Of a DNA stretch of 33,300 nucleotides, positions 23,899 through 30,265 are shown piece by piece. Made by a program: the position numbers and the translations under genes. The notes under the pieces are model-generated. The model was given only the letters and a program-made list of their open reading frames with translations. It made no database searches and had not been told where the DNA came from. The DNA is from Photobacterium lipolyticum (GTDB taxonomy: Bacteria; Pseudomonadota; Gammaproteobacteria; Enterobacterales; Vibrionaceae): contig NZ_PYMC01000028.1 of the NCBI RefSeq assembly GCF_003026475.1, forward strand, positions 1 through 33,300, read 5' to 3'. Within the stretch, counting starts at the first letter, position 1. Every line of letters begins with the position of its first letter.

Positions 23899-25035
23899 AT
23901 GGTTGCTGAACTGAGCAAGTTAAGAGATCAAATCGATGATGTTGATCAGCAGATGGTTGAGCTTTTAGCTCGTCGTCTGGCATTGGTAGAAGAAGTCGGT
24001 CATGTAAAAAGCAAGCATGGTTTGCCTATTTATGCGCCTGACCGTGAAGCGGCGATGCTGGCCTCACGCCGCCAGGAAGCTGAGCATAAAGGGGTTCCCC
24101 CCGATCTGATTGAAGATATTCTGCGCCGTACCATGCGTGAGTCCTATTCGAGCGAGAATGACTCCGGCTTTAAATGCCTGAAGCCAGAGCTACGCCCAAT
24201 TGTTGTCGTGGGTGGGTATGGTCAGCTCGGTGGGTTATTCTGCCGTTTATTTGAATTATCAGGTTATCAGGTTCGTAAATTAGGGAGTCAGGATTGGGAT
24301 TGTGCCGATGACATCCTGGCAGATGCCGGAATGGTCGTTGTGTCGGTGCCGATTAACCTCACTGAACAAATTATTGCCAAGTTAGATCATCTTCCTGACG
24401 ATTGTATTCTCGCTGATCTGACTTCCATTAAGAGCGGGCCGCTGCAAGCCATGCTGGAAGTGCATCGCGGGCCGGTGATTGGTTTGCACCCGATGTTTGG
24501 TCCCGATATTGCCAGCCTGGCTAAACAGGTGGTTGTCTATTGCGATGGCCGTCATCCCGAAAGCTACCAGTGGCTACTGGAGCAGATTCAGATTTGGGGG
24601 GCGACATTAAACCGTATCAGTGCGATTGAGCATGATCAGGGTATGACCTTAATTCAGGCTCTGCGCCACTTCACTTCATTTGTCTATGGTGTGCATCTGG
24701 CCGAAGAAGATCCGCAGCTTGAACTGCTGTTATCGCTGAGTTCGCCAATCTATCGTCTGGAGCTGGCGATGGTCGGGCGCTTGTTTGCCCAGGATGCCCA
24801 GTTATATGCCGATATTATTATGTCTGCCCCGCAAAATCTGGCGATGATTAAGCGTTTTCACCAACGTTTTGGTGAGGCGATTGAAATGCTGGAGCGTCAG
24901 GATAAAGAAGCGTTCACCCAAGCGTTTAATCAGGTTGAGCATTGGTTCGGGGATTATGCGCAGCACTTTTTAACCGAAAGCCAGGGGCTACTCCGACAGG
25001 CGAACGATTCAACGCATAGAGGCAAAAAGGGCTAG
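23899..25035 (+). CDS. tyrA: Bifunctional chorismate mutase/prephenate dehydrogenase (T-protein)
   Basis: This 378-residue cytoplasmic enzyme converts chorismate to prephenate and then oxidatively decarboxylates it to 4-hydroxyphenylpyruvate for tyrosine. The AroQ-type chorismate mutase domain (1-90) has LRDQIDDVDQQMVELLARR and GLPIYAPDRE. The dehydrogenase (about 98-375) has the NAD motif VVVGGYGQLGGLF (102-114) and catalytic His197 in GLHPMFGP, the same number as in E. coli. LIQALRHF is the substrate-side helix. Tyrosine inhibits this family. It is downstream of aroF on the same strand and shares its TyrR control if cotranscribed through the repeat; no strong separate promoter is evident. 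Confidence 0.97.
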   Translation: MVAELSKLRDQIDDVDQQMVELLARRLALVEEVGHVKSKHGLPIYAPDREAAMLASRRQEAEHKGVPPDLIEDILRRTMRESYSSENDSGFKCLKPELRPIVVVGGYGQLGGLFCRLFELSGYQVRKLGSQDWDCADDILADAGMVVVSVPINLTEQIIAKLDHLPDDCILADLTSIKSGPLQAMLEVHRGPVIGLHPMFGPDIASLAKQVVVYCDGRHPESYQWLLEQIQIWGATLNRISAIEHDQGMTLIQALRHFTSFVYGVHLAEEDPQLELLLSLSSPIYRLELAMVGRLFAQDAQLYADIIMSAPQNLAMIKRFHQRFGEAIEMLERQDKEAFTQAFNQVEHWFGDYAQHFLTESQGLLRQANDSTHRGKKG

Positions 25036-25050
25036 GCTCGAGTAAATGAA

Positions 25051-25115
25051 GGTACTAGGAAGAGCGGTAAAGTTTGATACTGAGTATCAACAAACGTCAT
25101 CCTTTTCCTAGCACC
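25051..25115. repeat. Nested inverted repeat after tyrA
   Basis: Outer arms (25051-25065 and 25101-25115) match at 12 of 15 positions. Inside, TTGATAC and GTATCAA (25074-25090) are exact around TGA. There is no T run, so it is not a standard terminator, though it may stabilise the end of the tyrA mRNA. Confidence 0.5.
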
Positions 25116-25160
25116 TGGTACTCTTTCACATAAATTATGAATAGTTGAAGAGCCTAAATC

Positions 25161-25259
25161 CGTCATCCCGGAATCGAGGTACGAGATATCCGGGATCCAG
25201 CTCTGATCGTGTGCGCCTTAGATTCCGTATAAGTTCGTTCCTCACTTTACGGAATGACG
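25161..25259. repeat. Two-hairpin intergenic element, 99 bp
   Basis: The ends CGTCAT and ATGACG are exact inverted repeats. Inside are two perfect 8-bp hairpins: ATCCCGGA/TCCGGGAT (25165-25196) and ATTCCGTA/TACGGAAT (25222-25255). This paired-hairpin plan resembles intergenic GTCATTCCCG-type repeats that I recall from Vibrio genomes. It lies between the convergent tyrA and pheA genes. Confidence 0.6.
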
Positions 25260-25309
25260 ATGTTTTGTGATTGAACTGGTCAAAACTTCTGTAATTAAGT
25301 ACTCGCTAC

Positions 25310-26485
25310 TTATTCCTCGATTTCCACTTCCGTTGGCTTCACATTTTCACTTGGGTAGCAGCCCAGTGCTTTGATAAAGCGGGTTAAGCGAGTCAGCTCT
25401 TCCAGTGCCTGCTGCATGACGTCAGATTTCAGGTTCACTTCGACATCGAGATAGAACATTTCTTCCCAAGGATTGCCAATAACCGGACGTGATTCCAGTT
25501 TTGTCATATTGATGTTCAGGTTGCGTAGTACCAATAAGCATTCCACCAACGAACCGGCTTTCTGCGCCGTTGACATAATCAGCGTCGTTTTGGCCGGGAT
25601 CAGAGGAGTGACTTCGACAGGTTTACGTGCAACGACGATAAAGCGGGTAAAATTTTCATGCTGATTGGCAATATTGGTCTTAAGTGGCGTCAAGCCATAA
25701 AGTTCACCACTGGAAGCATTACCAATCGCAGCAACATTCGGTTGCTTTAATTCAGCGACTTTTTTCATGGCCTCAGCCGTGCTTGAACAGTACTCCTGGG
25801 TAATATTGCCCATTGAGTGCAGGTATTCACTGCATTGCTGGTGAGGTTGCGGATGAGAGTAGAGGGTATCGATCTTTGCAATATTGGTATCAACCGCTGT
25901 TAGCAGGCAGTGTTCAATGGGTTGGGTGATTTCCCCCACAATCGATAGGCTGGTGTGCTGCAGCAGATCGTAAACTTCATTGATTGAGCCAGAACTCGTG
26001 TTCTCAATCGGTAGCACACCGTAATCGGCATTGCCGGTTTCGACCACATTGATGACATCGCGGAATGTCGAGCAGCTTATTTCCACCAGTTGAGTTTGTT
26101 TGCGGCTGAAGTAATTGCGACTGGCCAGATGAGAATAGGAGCCCTTGGCGCCGAGGAAAGAGACCCGGGCGACGGGCTGCTGACTGTCAGGATTAGTAAG
26201 CTTTTGCAAATAGGCCTGTTGAAACAGGACGGAGTCTTCAATAATAGTGTGGAAGATTTGGGTTATGTACTGTGAGTCCAGTTGTTCGGCTTTGCCTGCC
26301 TCTATCAGGCGAAGGAGCAGCTCTTGCTCCCGGGCCTGATCGCGCACAGGCTTTGCAGTTTCTATTTTACTCTTTGCGACTTCCAAACTCAGCTGGCGGC
26401 GTTCGGCCAACAGCTTGATAATCTCATTATCAATACGACTGACATTCTTGCGAATATCATCAAGTGAATAGTGCTGCTCTGTCAT
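25310..26485 (-). CDS. pheA: Bifunctional chorismate mutase/prephenate dehydratase (P-protein)
   Basis: This 391-residue enzyme makes phenylpyruvate from chorismate through prephenate. A chorismate mutase domain (1-90; IRKNVSRIDNEIIKLLAERRQLSLEVAKSK) is followed by the dehydratase domain (about 107-285; VSFLGAKGSYSHLASRNYF, LPIENTSSGSINEVYDLL, and FTRFIVVARKP with the catalytic TRF). An ACT regulatory domain comes last (about 300-385), with KLESRPVIGNPWEEMFYLD for phenylalanine binding; the usual GALV is GSLV here, a mild change. CAGGGA precedes the ATG. It has its own promoter and a phenylalanine attenuator (26532-26654) and converges on tyrA. Confidence 0.97.
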   Translation of the reverse strand: MTEQHYSLDDIRKNVSRIDNEIIKLLAERRQLSLEVAKSKIETAKPVRDQAREQELLLRLIEAGKAEQLDSQYITQIFHTIIEDSVLFQQAYLQKLTNPDSQQPVARVSFLGAKGSYSHLASRNYFSRKQTQLVEISCSTFRDVINVVETGNADYGVLPIENTSSGSINEVYDLLQHTSLSIVGEITQPIEHCLLTAVDTNIAKIDTLYSHPQPHQQCSEYLHSMGNITQEYCSSTAEAMKKVAELKQPNVAAIGNASSGELYGLTPLKTNIANQHENFTRFIVVARKPVEVTPLIPAKTTLIMSTAQKAGSLVECLLVLRNLNINMTKLESRPVIGNPWEEMFYLDVEVNLKSDVMQQALEELTRLTRFIKALGCYPSENVKPTEVEIEE

Positions 26486-26531
26486 TGTAAGTCCCTGTCT
26501 GATCTCATCTTGTCTTTACCGATGCCGAATA

Positions 26532-26558
26532 CAAAAAAGCCCCCCTTTGTGGGAGGCT
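26532..26558 (-). terminator. pheA attenuator terminator
   Basis: On the minus strand AGCCTCCC (26558-26551) pairs with GGGGGGCT (26545-26538), with one T-G pair, and is followed by six T. It lies between pheL and pheA. An upstream GGGGGCT (26602-26596) can pair with the AGCCTCC arm instead as antiterminator. AAGCTAAAG (26577-26569) is complementary to CTTTAGCTT inside pheL (26631-26623), giving the protector helix. Confidence 0.9.
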
Positions 26559-26603
26559 ATCTATTCGTCTTTAGCTTGTTTCTAGCGTAACGAAAAGCCC
26601 CCG

Positions 26604-26654
26604 TTAAGGTGACATAAAAAAGAAGCTAAAGAAAAACAGCTGAATGACTGGCAT
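26604..26654 (-). CDS. pheL: Phenylalanine operon leader peptide
   Basis: The short frame encodes MPVIQLFFFSFFFMSP, 16 residues with six phenylalanines in two triplets, the hallmark of a pheA leader (E. coli PheL is [15 protein letters not shown]). When charged tRNA-Phe is scarce, ribosomes stall on the UUU/UUC codons, freeing the antiterminator segment and letting transcription reach pheA. The frame lies about 30 bases after the likely transcription start, and its stop abuts the antiterminator segment. No strong ribosome site is visible, but the peptide and the three alternative pairings make the call firm. Confidence 0.93.
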   Translation of the reverse strand: MPVIQLFFFSFFFMSP

Positions 26655-26691
26655 GGTAGTGATGGCTTAGTTATGTGGTGAATATGACTCA

Positions 26692-26720
26692 ACATTATTC
26701 AGCCAGCTTAGGCTTGTCAA
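26692..26720 (-). promoter_or_regulatory. pheL-pheA promoter
   Basis: A perfect -35 TTGACA (26720-26715) and TAATGT (26697-26692) are separated by 17 bases on the minus strand, just after the raiA terminator. Transcription would begin near 26685. Confidence 0.85.
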
Positions 26721-26740
26721 GAGTAATTAACATTTGAACG

Positions 26741-26769
26741 AAAACAGCCCCGCGACTGGCGGGGCTGTT
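26741..26769 (-). terminator. Terminator of raiA
   Basis: An exact 11-bp stem (AACAGCCCCGC at 26743-26753 with 26759-26769) has a five-base loop. The minus-strand tail is TTTTCGTT. It separates raiA from the pheA promoter. Confidence 0.93.
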
Positions 26770-26789
26770 TATAATTCCTCTCTTAGACG

Positions 26790-27146
26790 TTATGCGTCTG
26801 CATCTTCTGTTGCCACTTCTTCTTCAGCAACTTCAGGTTTTTCACAGTGGCTGGCGCGGCGAGCTGCTGGTTTTTGTGTCTGTTTCTTTAGCTGGCGTTC
26901 TAGCTTTTGATAAAGCTCGGTAATCGCTCCATACATGTCATCGTGTTCCGCTGAGGCGACAATTTTCCCTCCTGGAATGGCGGCGGATGCTTCGATTTTA
27001 AATTTTCTGCTTGGTTCTTTACTAATCACGGCATGTTTGCTGATCAGTGGTACCTGAAACTTTTCTAACTTCTTAAACTTAAATTCAATACGTTCACGGA
27101 TAGCAGGGGTGATATCGATGTTTTTACCGGTGATTTCTACTGTCAT
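26790..27146 (-). CDS. raiA: Ribosome-associated inhibitor A (stationary-phase translation inhibitor)
   Basis: This 118-residue protein belongs to the HPF/RaiA family and binds the 30S decoding site during cold shock or stationary phase, blocking translation and preserving 70S ribosomes. It matches E. coli RaiA (YfiA): ITPAIRERIEFKFKKLEKFQ, SKEPSRKFKIEA, EHDDMYGAITELYQKLERQLKKQ. An acidic C-terminal extension (about 100-118) distinguishes RaiA from short HPF, which favours dimers. AGAGGAAAG precedes the ATG. A consensus CRP site lies 69 bases upstream of the start codon, suggesting activation on carbon limitation. Confidence 0.94.
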   Translation of the reverse strand: MTVEITGKNIDITPAIRERIEFKFKKLEKFQVPLISKHAVISKEPSRKFKIEASAAIPGGKIVASAEHDDMYGAITELYQKLERQLKKQTQKPAARRASHCEKPEVAEEEVATEDADA

Positions 27147-27214
27147 AATTATCTTTCCTCTTTTGCTACCCTTTGTTGGGTTAACTTCAGATTACTAAAA
27201 TTCAGAGGTTATAA

Positions 27215-27230
27215 TGTGACATGTCTCACA
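27215..27230 (-). promoter_or_regulatory. Consensus CRP site upstream of raiA
   Basis: TGTGA-N6-TCACA is perfect in both half sites (27215-27219 and 27226-27230). A possible -10 TAATCT on the minus strand (27194-27189) would place the site centre near -41, a class II activation position. The promoter assignment is tentative; the site itself is clear. Confidence 0.75.
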
Positions 27231-27485
27231 CTTTAGCTTTTAAAAGAATAACTCGAAACATTCTGTGACCGGGTGTTATTTGTGATAAAAAAGTTTGGAT
27301 AAAGTGCTTGTCGAACACCTCAAGATTAAGGCAGTATGAAGAAATCATAAACACTGGCGGCTTGTGCTGACTAGGGAACTTTTTCGAACTATAGCAATGG
27401 TTTGGGTGAAGTTTAACCAAGTGTTAGAGACCTCTCCGGCGTCGGGAACAGCTAGTTGCAGCGGCATTGACAGAACAAAGAATAC

Positions 27486-27513
27486 AAAAACGGCAGCCAT
27501 CAGGCTGCCGTTT
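27486..27513 (-). terminator. Terminator of bamD
   Basis: An exact 11-bp stem (AAACGGCAGCC at 27488-27498 with 27503-27513) has the loop ATCA. The left A tract gives a T run on the minus strand, 36 bases after the bamD stop. Confidence 0.95.
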
Positions 27514-27548
27514 GCTTATTAGAACGTATGCTTGGTGCTTTTAACCGA

Positions 27549-28274
27549 TCAGTTCGGATTTAAGGCGATCAGTTTTTGGGTGTTCTCGATAGGTTCTTGT
27601 AAACCTAACTCTTCATATGCGGTCAGCATTAATTCCAGTGACTGACGAGCAGCCTTGGTATCCGGATATAAACGCTGAATTTGCTGACATCGGTTAATGG
27701 CGGCAATCCAAGCTTCGCGGCGAATATAAAAGTCGGCTGAAGCAAGTTCATAGTCAGCCAGGCGGTTCTTCAGGTAAATCATCCGAGCTTTGGAGTCTGC
27801 GGCATACTGGCTGTCCGGATAACGATCTAACAAGCGTTTGAAATCACGGAATGCCTTGCGTGCTGGTTCAGGATCTCGATCATGACGATCAATGCTGAAT
27901 ACGTCATGCATGAAGCTGCGATCCTGGGCCATGTTGGTCAGGCCACGCATGTATAGCACCCAGTCCGCTTTTTCATGCGCCGGATTTAAACGGTTGAATC
28001 GATCTATGGTTGCTTCACCTAAGGCCAAATCGTCATTTTTGTAATAGGCATAAATGAGATCTAGTTGTACCTGCTCAGAGTACGCGCCAAAAGGGTAGCG
28101 TGAATCAAGTGTTTCTAAACGTTCGATGGCAGTAGTCCAGCTGCCACTCTGCAAAGCTTGCTGAGCCGTTGTATACAGTTCTGATGGCGGTACATCAGGC
28201 ACAATTTCTTCAGTGCTGGAACAGCCTGAAAGAATGGCAACGGCAAGAAGAGTCGTAATTGTCAGGCGTTTCAT
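27549..28274 (-). CDS. bamD: Outer membrane assembly lipoprotein BamD
   Basis: This 241-residue lipoprotein is the essential BamD (YfiO) subunit of the BAM complex, which folds beta-barrel proteins into the outer membrane. A signal peptide ends in the lipobox ILSGC at Cys18, followed by Ser. The mature protein is a series of about five tetratricopeptide-like repeats (AQQALQSGSWTTAIERLETLDSRYPFG, LLDRYPDSQYAADSKARM and others). DVFSIDRHDRDPEPARKAFRDF is a conserved BamD segment. It is divergent from rluD, with 139 bases between, the same arrangement as in E. coli yfiO-rluD. Confidence 0.97.
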   Translation of the reverse strand: MKRLTITTLLAVAILSGCSSTEEIVPDVPPSELYTTAQQALQSGSWTTAIERLETLDSRYPFGAYSEQVQLDLIYAYYKNDDLALGEATIDRFNRLNPAHEKADWVLYMRGLTNMAQDRSFMHDVFSIDRHDRDPEPARKAFRDFKRLLDRYPDSQYAADSKARMIYLKNRLADYELASADFYIRREAWIAAINRCQQIQRLYPDTKAARQSLELMLTAYEELGLQEPIENTQKLIALNPN

Positions 28275-28413
28275 TGCGGCGTCAGATTCCTTGATAAAAA
28301 ATTTTATTTGTGTGATCCATTACGGTCTGAGTCGTTAACAGATACAATGACACTATTAGGTTATTTTACGCAGCGTATGGCTATTAGTCTCACGCTTTTT
28401 GAAAAAGTTCGTT

Positions 28414-29388
28414 ATGGCACAGAAAATAGAGTTAACAAATACAGTAAATGAGAGCCAATTAGGTCTGCGCCTTGATCAGACTATTGCTGAATTATATCCA
28501 GATTATTCGCGTTCGCGCATTAAAGAGTGGATTTTAAATGGCATGGTTTCAGTCAATGGCGAAATCGTCAAGAAGCCTCGTGCAAAAATGATGGGTGGCG
28601 AAGCACTGGTAGTCAACGCTGACATCGAAGATGAAGAACGTTGGATCGCGCAAGATATCCCATTGAATATTGTCTATGAAGATGATGATATTTTGGTGAT
28701 CAACAAACCGCGTGATTTAGTCGTCCATCCAGGTGCGGGTACCCCCGATGGTACCGTGCTAAATGGATTGCTTTTCCATTGTCCGGCACTGGCTGAAGTG
28801 CCTCGTGCCGGTATTGTTCACCGTCTCGATAAAGACACCACGGGTCTGATGGTCGTTGCCAAGACGATTCAGTCACAGACGCGTCTGGTTCGTGCGTTGC
28901 AAAAACGTAAGATCACCCGTGAGTATGAAGCTATTGCGATTGGTAAAATGGTGGGTGGCGGTACGGTAGAGAAGCCAATTGGTCGCCATTCGACCAAGCG
29001 TACCTGTATGGCAGTACATGAATTAGGTAAGCCTGCAATCACCCATTATCGTGTTGCTGAGCATTTCCGTGAGCATACCCGTCTTGTGCTCCGTCTCGAA
29101 ACGGGTCGTACTCACCAGATCCGTGTCCATATGGCATATCTTTCTCACCCATTGGTTGGCGATCTGCAATATGGTGGTCGTCCGCGTCCGCCACGTAATG
29201 CTTCTCCGGAACTGATCCAGGCACTGCGTGCTTTTGATCGTCAGGCTCTGCATGCACGTATGTTACGTCTTGCGCACCCGATGACAGGGGAAATCATGGA
29301 ATGGCATGCACCGCTACCGAGCGATTTTGTGGCGATGGCTGAGATCCTGCGTAAAGATAAGCAAGAACATCAGGACGACGAGTACTAA
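28414..29388 (+). CDS. rluD: 23S rRNA pseudouridine(1911/1915/1917) synthase
   Basis: This 324-residue enzyme makes three pseudouridines in helix 69 of 23S rRNA, important for 50S assembly. An S4-like RNA-binding domain (about 15-75; RLDQTIAELYPDYSRSRIKEWI) is followed by the RluA-type catalytic domain with the active-site Asp in GIVHRLDKDTTGLMVVAKT and the motif LRLETGRTHQIRVHMAYLSHPLVGD. The longest frame begins at a TTG 15 bases upstream; the ATG at 28414 (MAQKIEL) matches E. coli MAQRVQL. Only one base separates its stop from pgeF, so the two are coupled. Confidence 0.98.
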   Translation: MAQKIELTNTVNESQLGLRLDQTIAELYPDYSRSRIKEWILNGMVSVNGEIVKKPRAKMMGGEALVVNADIEDEERWIAQDIPLNIVYEDDDILVINKPRDLVVHPGAGTPDGTVLNGLLFHCPALAEVPRAGIVHRLDKDTTGLMVVAKTIQSQTRLVRALQKRKITREYEAIAIGKMVGGGTVEKPIGRHSTKRTCMAVHELGKPAITHYRVAEHFREHTRLVLRLETGRTHQIRVHMAYLSHPLVGDLQYGGRPRPPRNASPELIQALRAFDRQALHARMLRLAHPMTGEIMEWHAPLPSDFVAMAEILRKDKQEHQDDEY

Positions 29389-29389
29389 G

Positions 29390-30115
29390 ATGTGGGTTAT
29401 TCCTGACTGGCCTGCGCCCAAAAATGTAAAAGCAGTCAGTACCATTCGCAAGGGTGGGTTTAGTGCTGGACCATATGATGGGTTTAATCTGGGGCTTCAT
29501 GTCGGGGATAACGTAGAACACGTTCAGCACAATCGTGATTTCTTACAGCAAGAGCTGGAGTTAACGTTAGCTCCGGCCTGGTTGAATCAGATCCACAGTA
29601 ATCGAGTCATCGAGCTGGAAAAACCACTGAGCGCGATAGTTGATGCCGATGGCAGTTATACTCAGCGTTCCGGTCTGGCTTGTGCAATCATGACCGCAGA
29701 TTGTCTGCCCGTGCTGCTGTGTGATCGTGCCGGAACCCAAGTGGCAGCGGTACATGCTGGCTGGCGTGGTTTGGCGGGTGGAATTATTGACGCTGCACTG
29801 GCAAAGTTCTCAGTACCCTCTTCTGAAATCATGGTCTGGTTAGGCCCGGCAATTGGTCCGACCGCGTTTGAAGTCGGGGGCGAAGTGCGGGAACAGTTTA
29901 TGGCGCTGGATCCAAATGCCGAACAGGCATTTGTGGCTTACGGTGATAAGTGGCTGGCAAATCTTTATCTGTTAGCAACCCAGCGTTTGCACTCATATGG
30001 TGTCACTCTGGTGTATGGCGGTGAACATTGCACCTTTAGCGAGCCGGAGCGGTTTTATTCATATCGCCGAGAACCCGTTACCGGGCGTCAGGCCTCTTTG
30101 ATTTGGCTCGACTGA
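29390..30115 (+). CDS. pgeF: Peptidoglycan editing factor (polyphenol oxidase/laccase-fold family)
   Basis: This 241-residue YfiH/DUF152 protein carries the three conserved metal-binding residues His69 (NQIHSN), Cys105 (TADCLPVLL) and His122 (AVHAGWRGL). In E. coli PgeF hydrolyses UDP-MurNAc-L-Ser, stopping serine from replacing alanine in peptidoglycan; older annotations call it a laccase. The longest frame starts inside rluD at 29306; the ATG at 29390 gives MWVIPDWPAP, the usual start, with GACGAG upstream in the rluD end. It is the second gene of rluD-pgeF and precedes clpB, as in other gammaproteobacteria. Confidence 0.94.
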   Translation: MWVIPDWPAPKNVKAVSTIRKGGFSAGPYDGFNLGLHVGDNVEHVQHNRDFLQQELELTLAPAWLNQIHSNRVIELEKPLSAIVDADGSYTQRSGLACAIMTADCLPVLLCDRAGTQVAAVHAGWRGLAGGIIDAALAKFSVPSSEIMVWLGPAIGPTAFEVGGEVREQFMALDPNAEQAFVAYGDKWLANLYLLATQRLHSYGVTLVYGGEHCTFSEPERFYSYRREPVTGRQASLIWLD

Positions 30116-30131
30116 TACTATTTTGATTTCC

Positions 30132-30162
30132 TCAAAAAGCGACGTGAAAACGTCGCTTTTTT
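30132..30162 (+). terminator. Terminator of rluD-pgeF
   Basis: A 12-bp stem (30134-30145 with 30150-30161) is capped by GAAA and followed by T, with the A/T tails forming part of the helix. Confidence 0.95.
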
Positions 30163-30195
30163 ATCCAATATTCCCTCTCTTACTTAGTCGTAACG

Positions 30196-30224
30196 CTTGA
30201 AAAATTCTCTGCTAGTATCCATAT
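30196..30224 (+). promoter_or_regulatory. Sigma-32 heat-shock promoter of clpB
   Basis: CTTGAAA at 30196-30202 matches the sigma-32 -35 exactly. TCCATAT at 30218-30224, after a 15-base spacer, differs from CCCATnT at only the first base. It is 41 bases before the clpB ATG. Confidence 0.85.
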
Positions 30225-30265
30225 AACTGATAGTAGAAAAATTATTATGGATACTGGGAGGACTT

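Larger units (their letters stand above)
27147..27548. other. Long gap between raiA and bamD
   Basis: The 402 bases include the CRP site and probable promoter of raiA on the right of that gene (27189-27230) and the bamD terminator (27486-27513). About 250 bases between them (27237-27480) hold no gene or clear structure. Confidence 0.5.
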
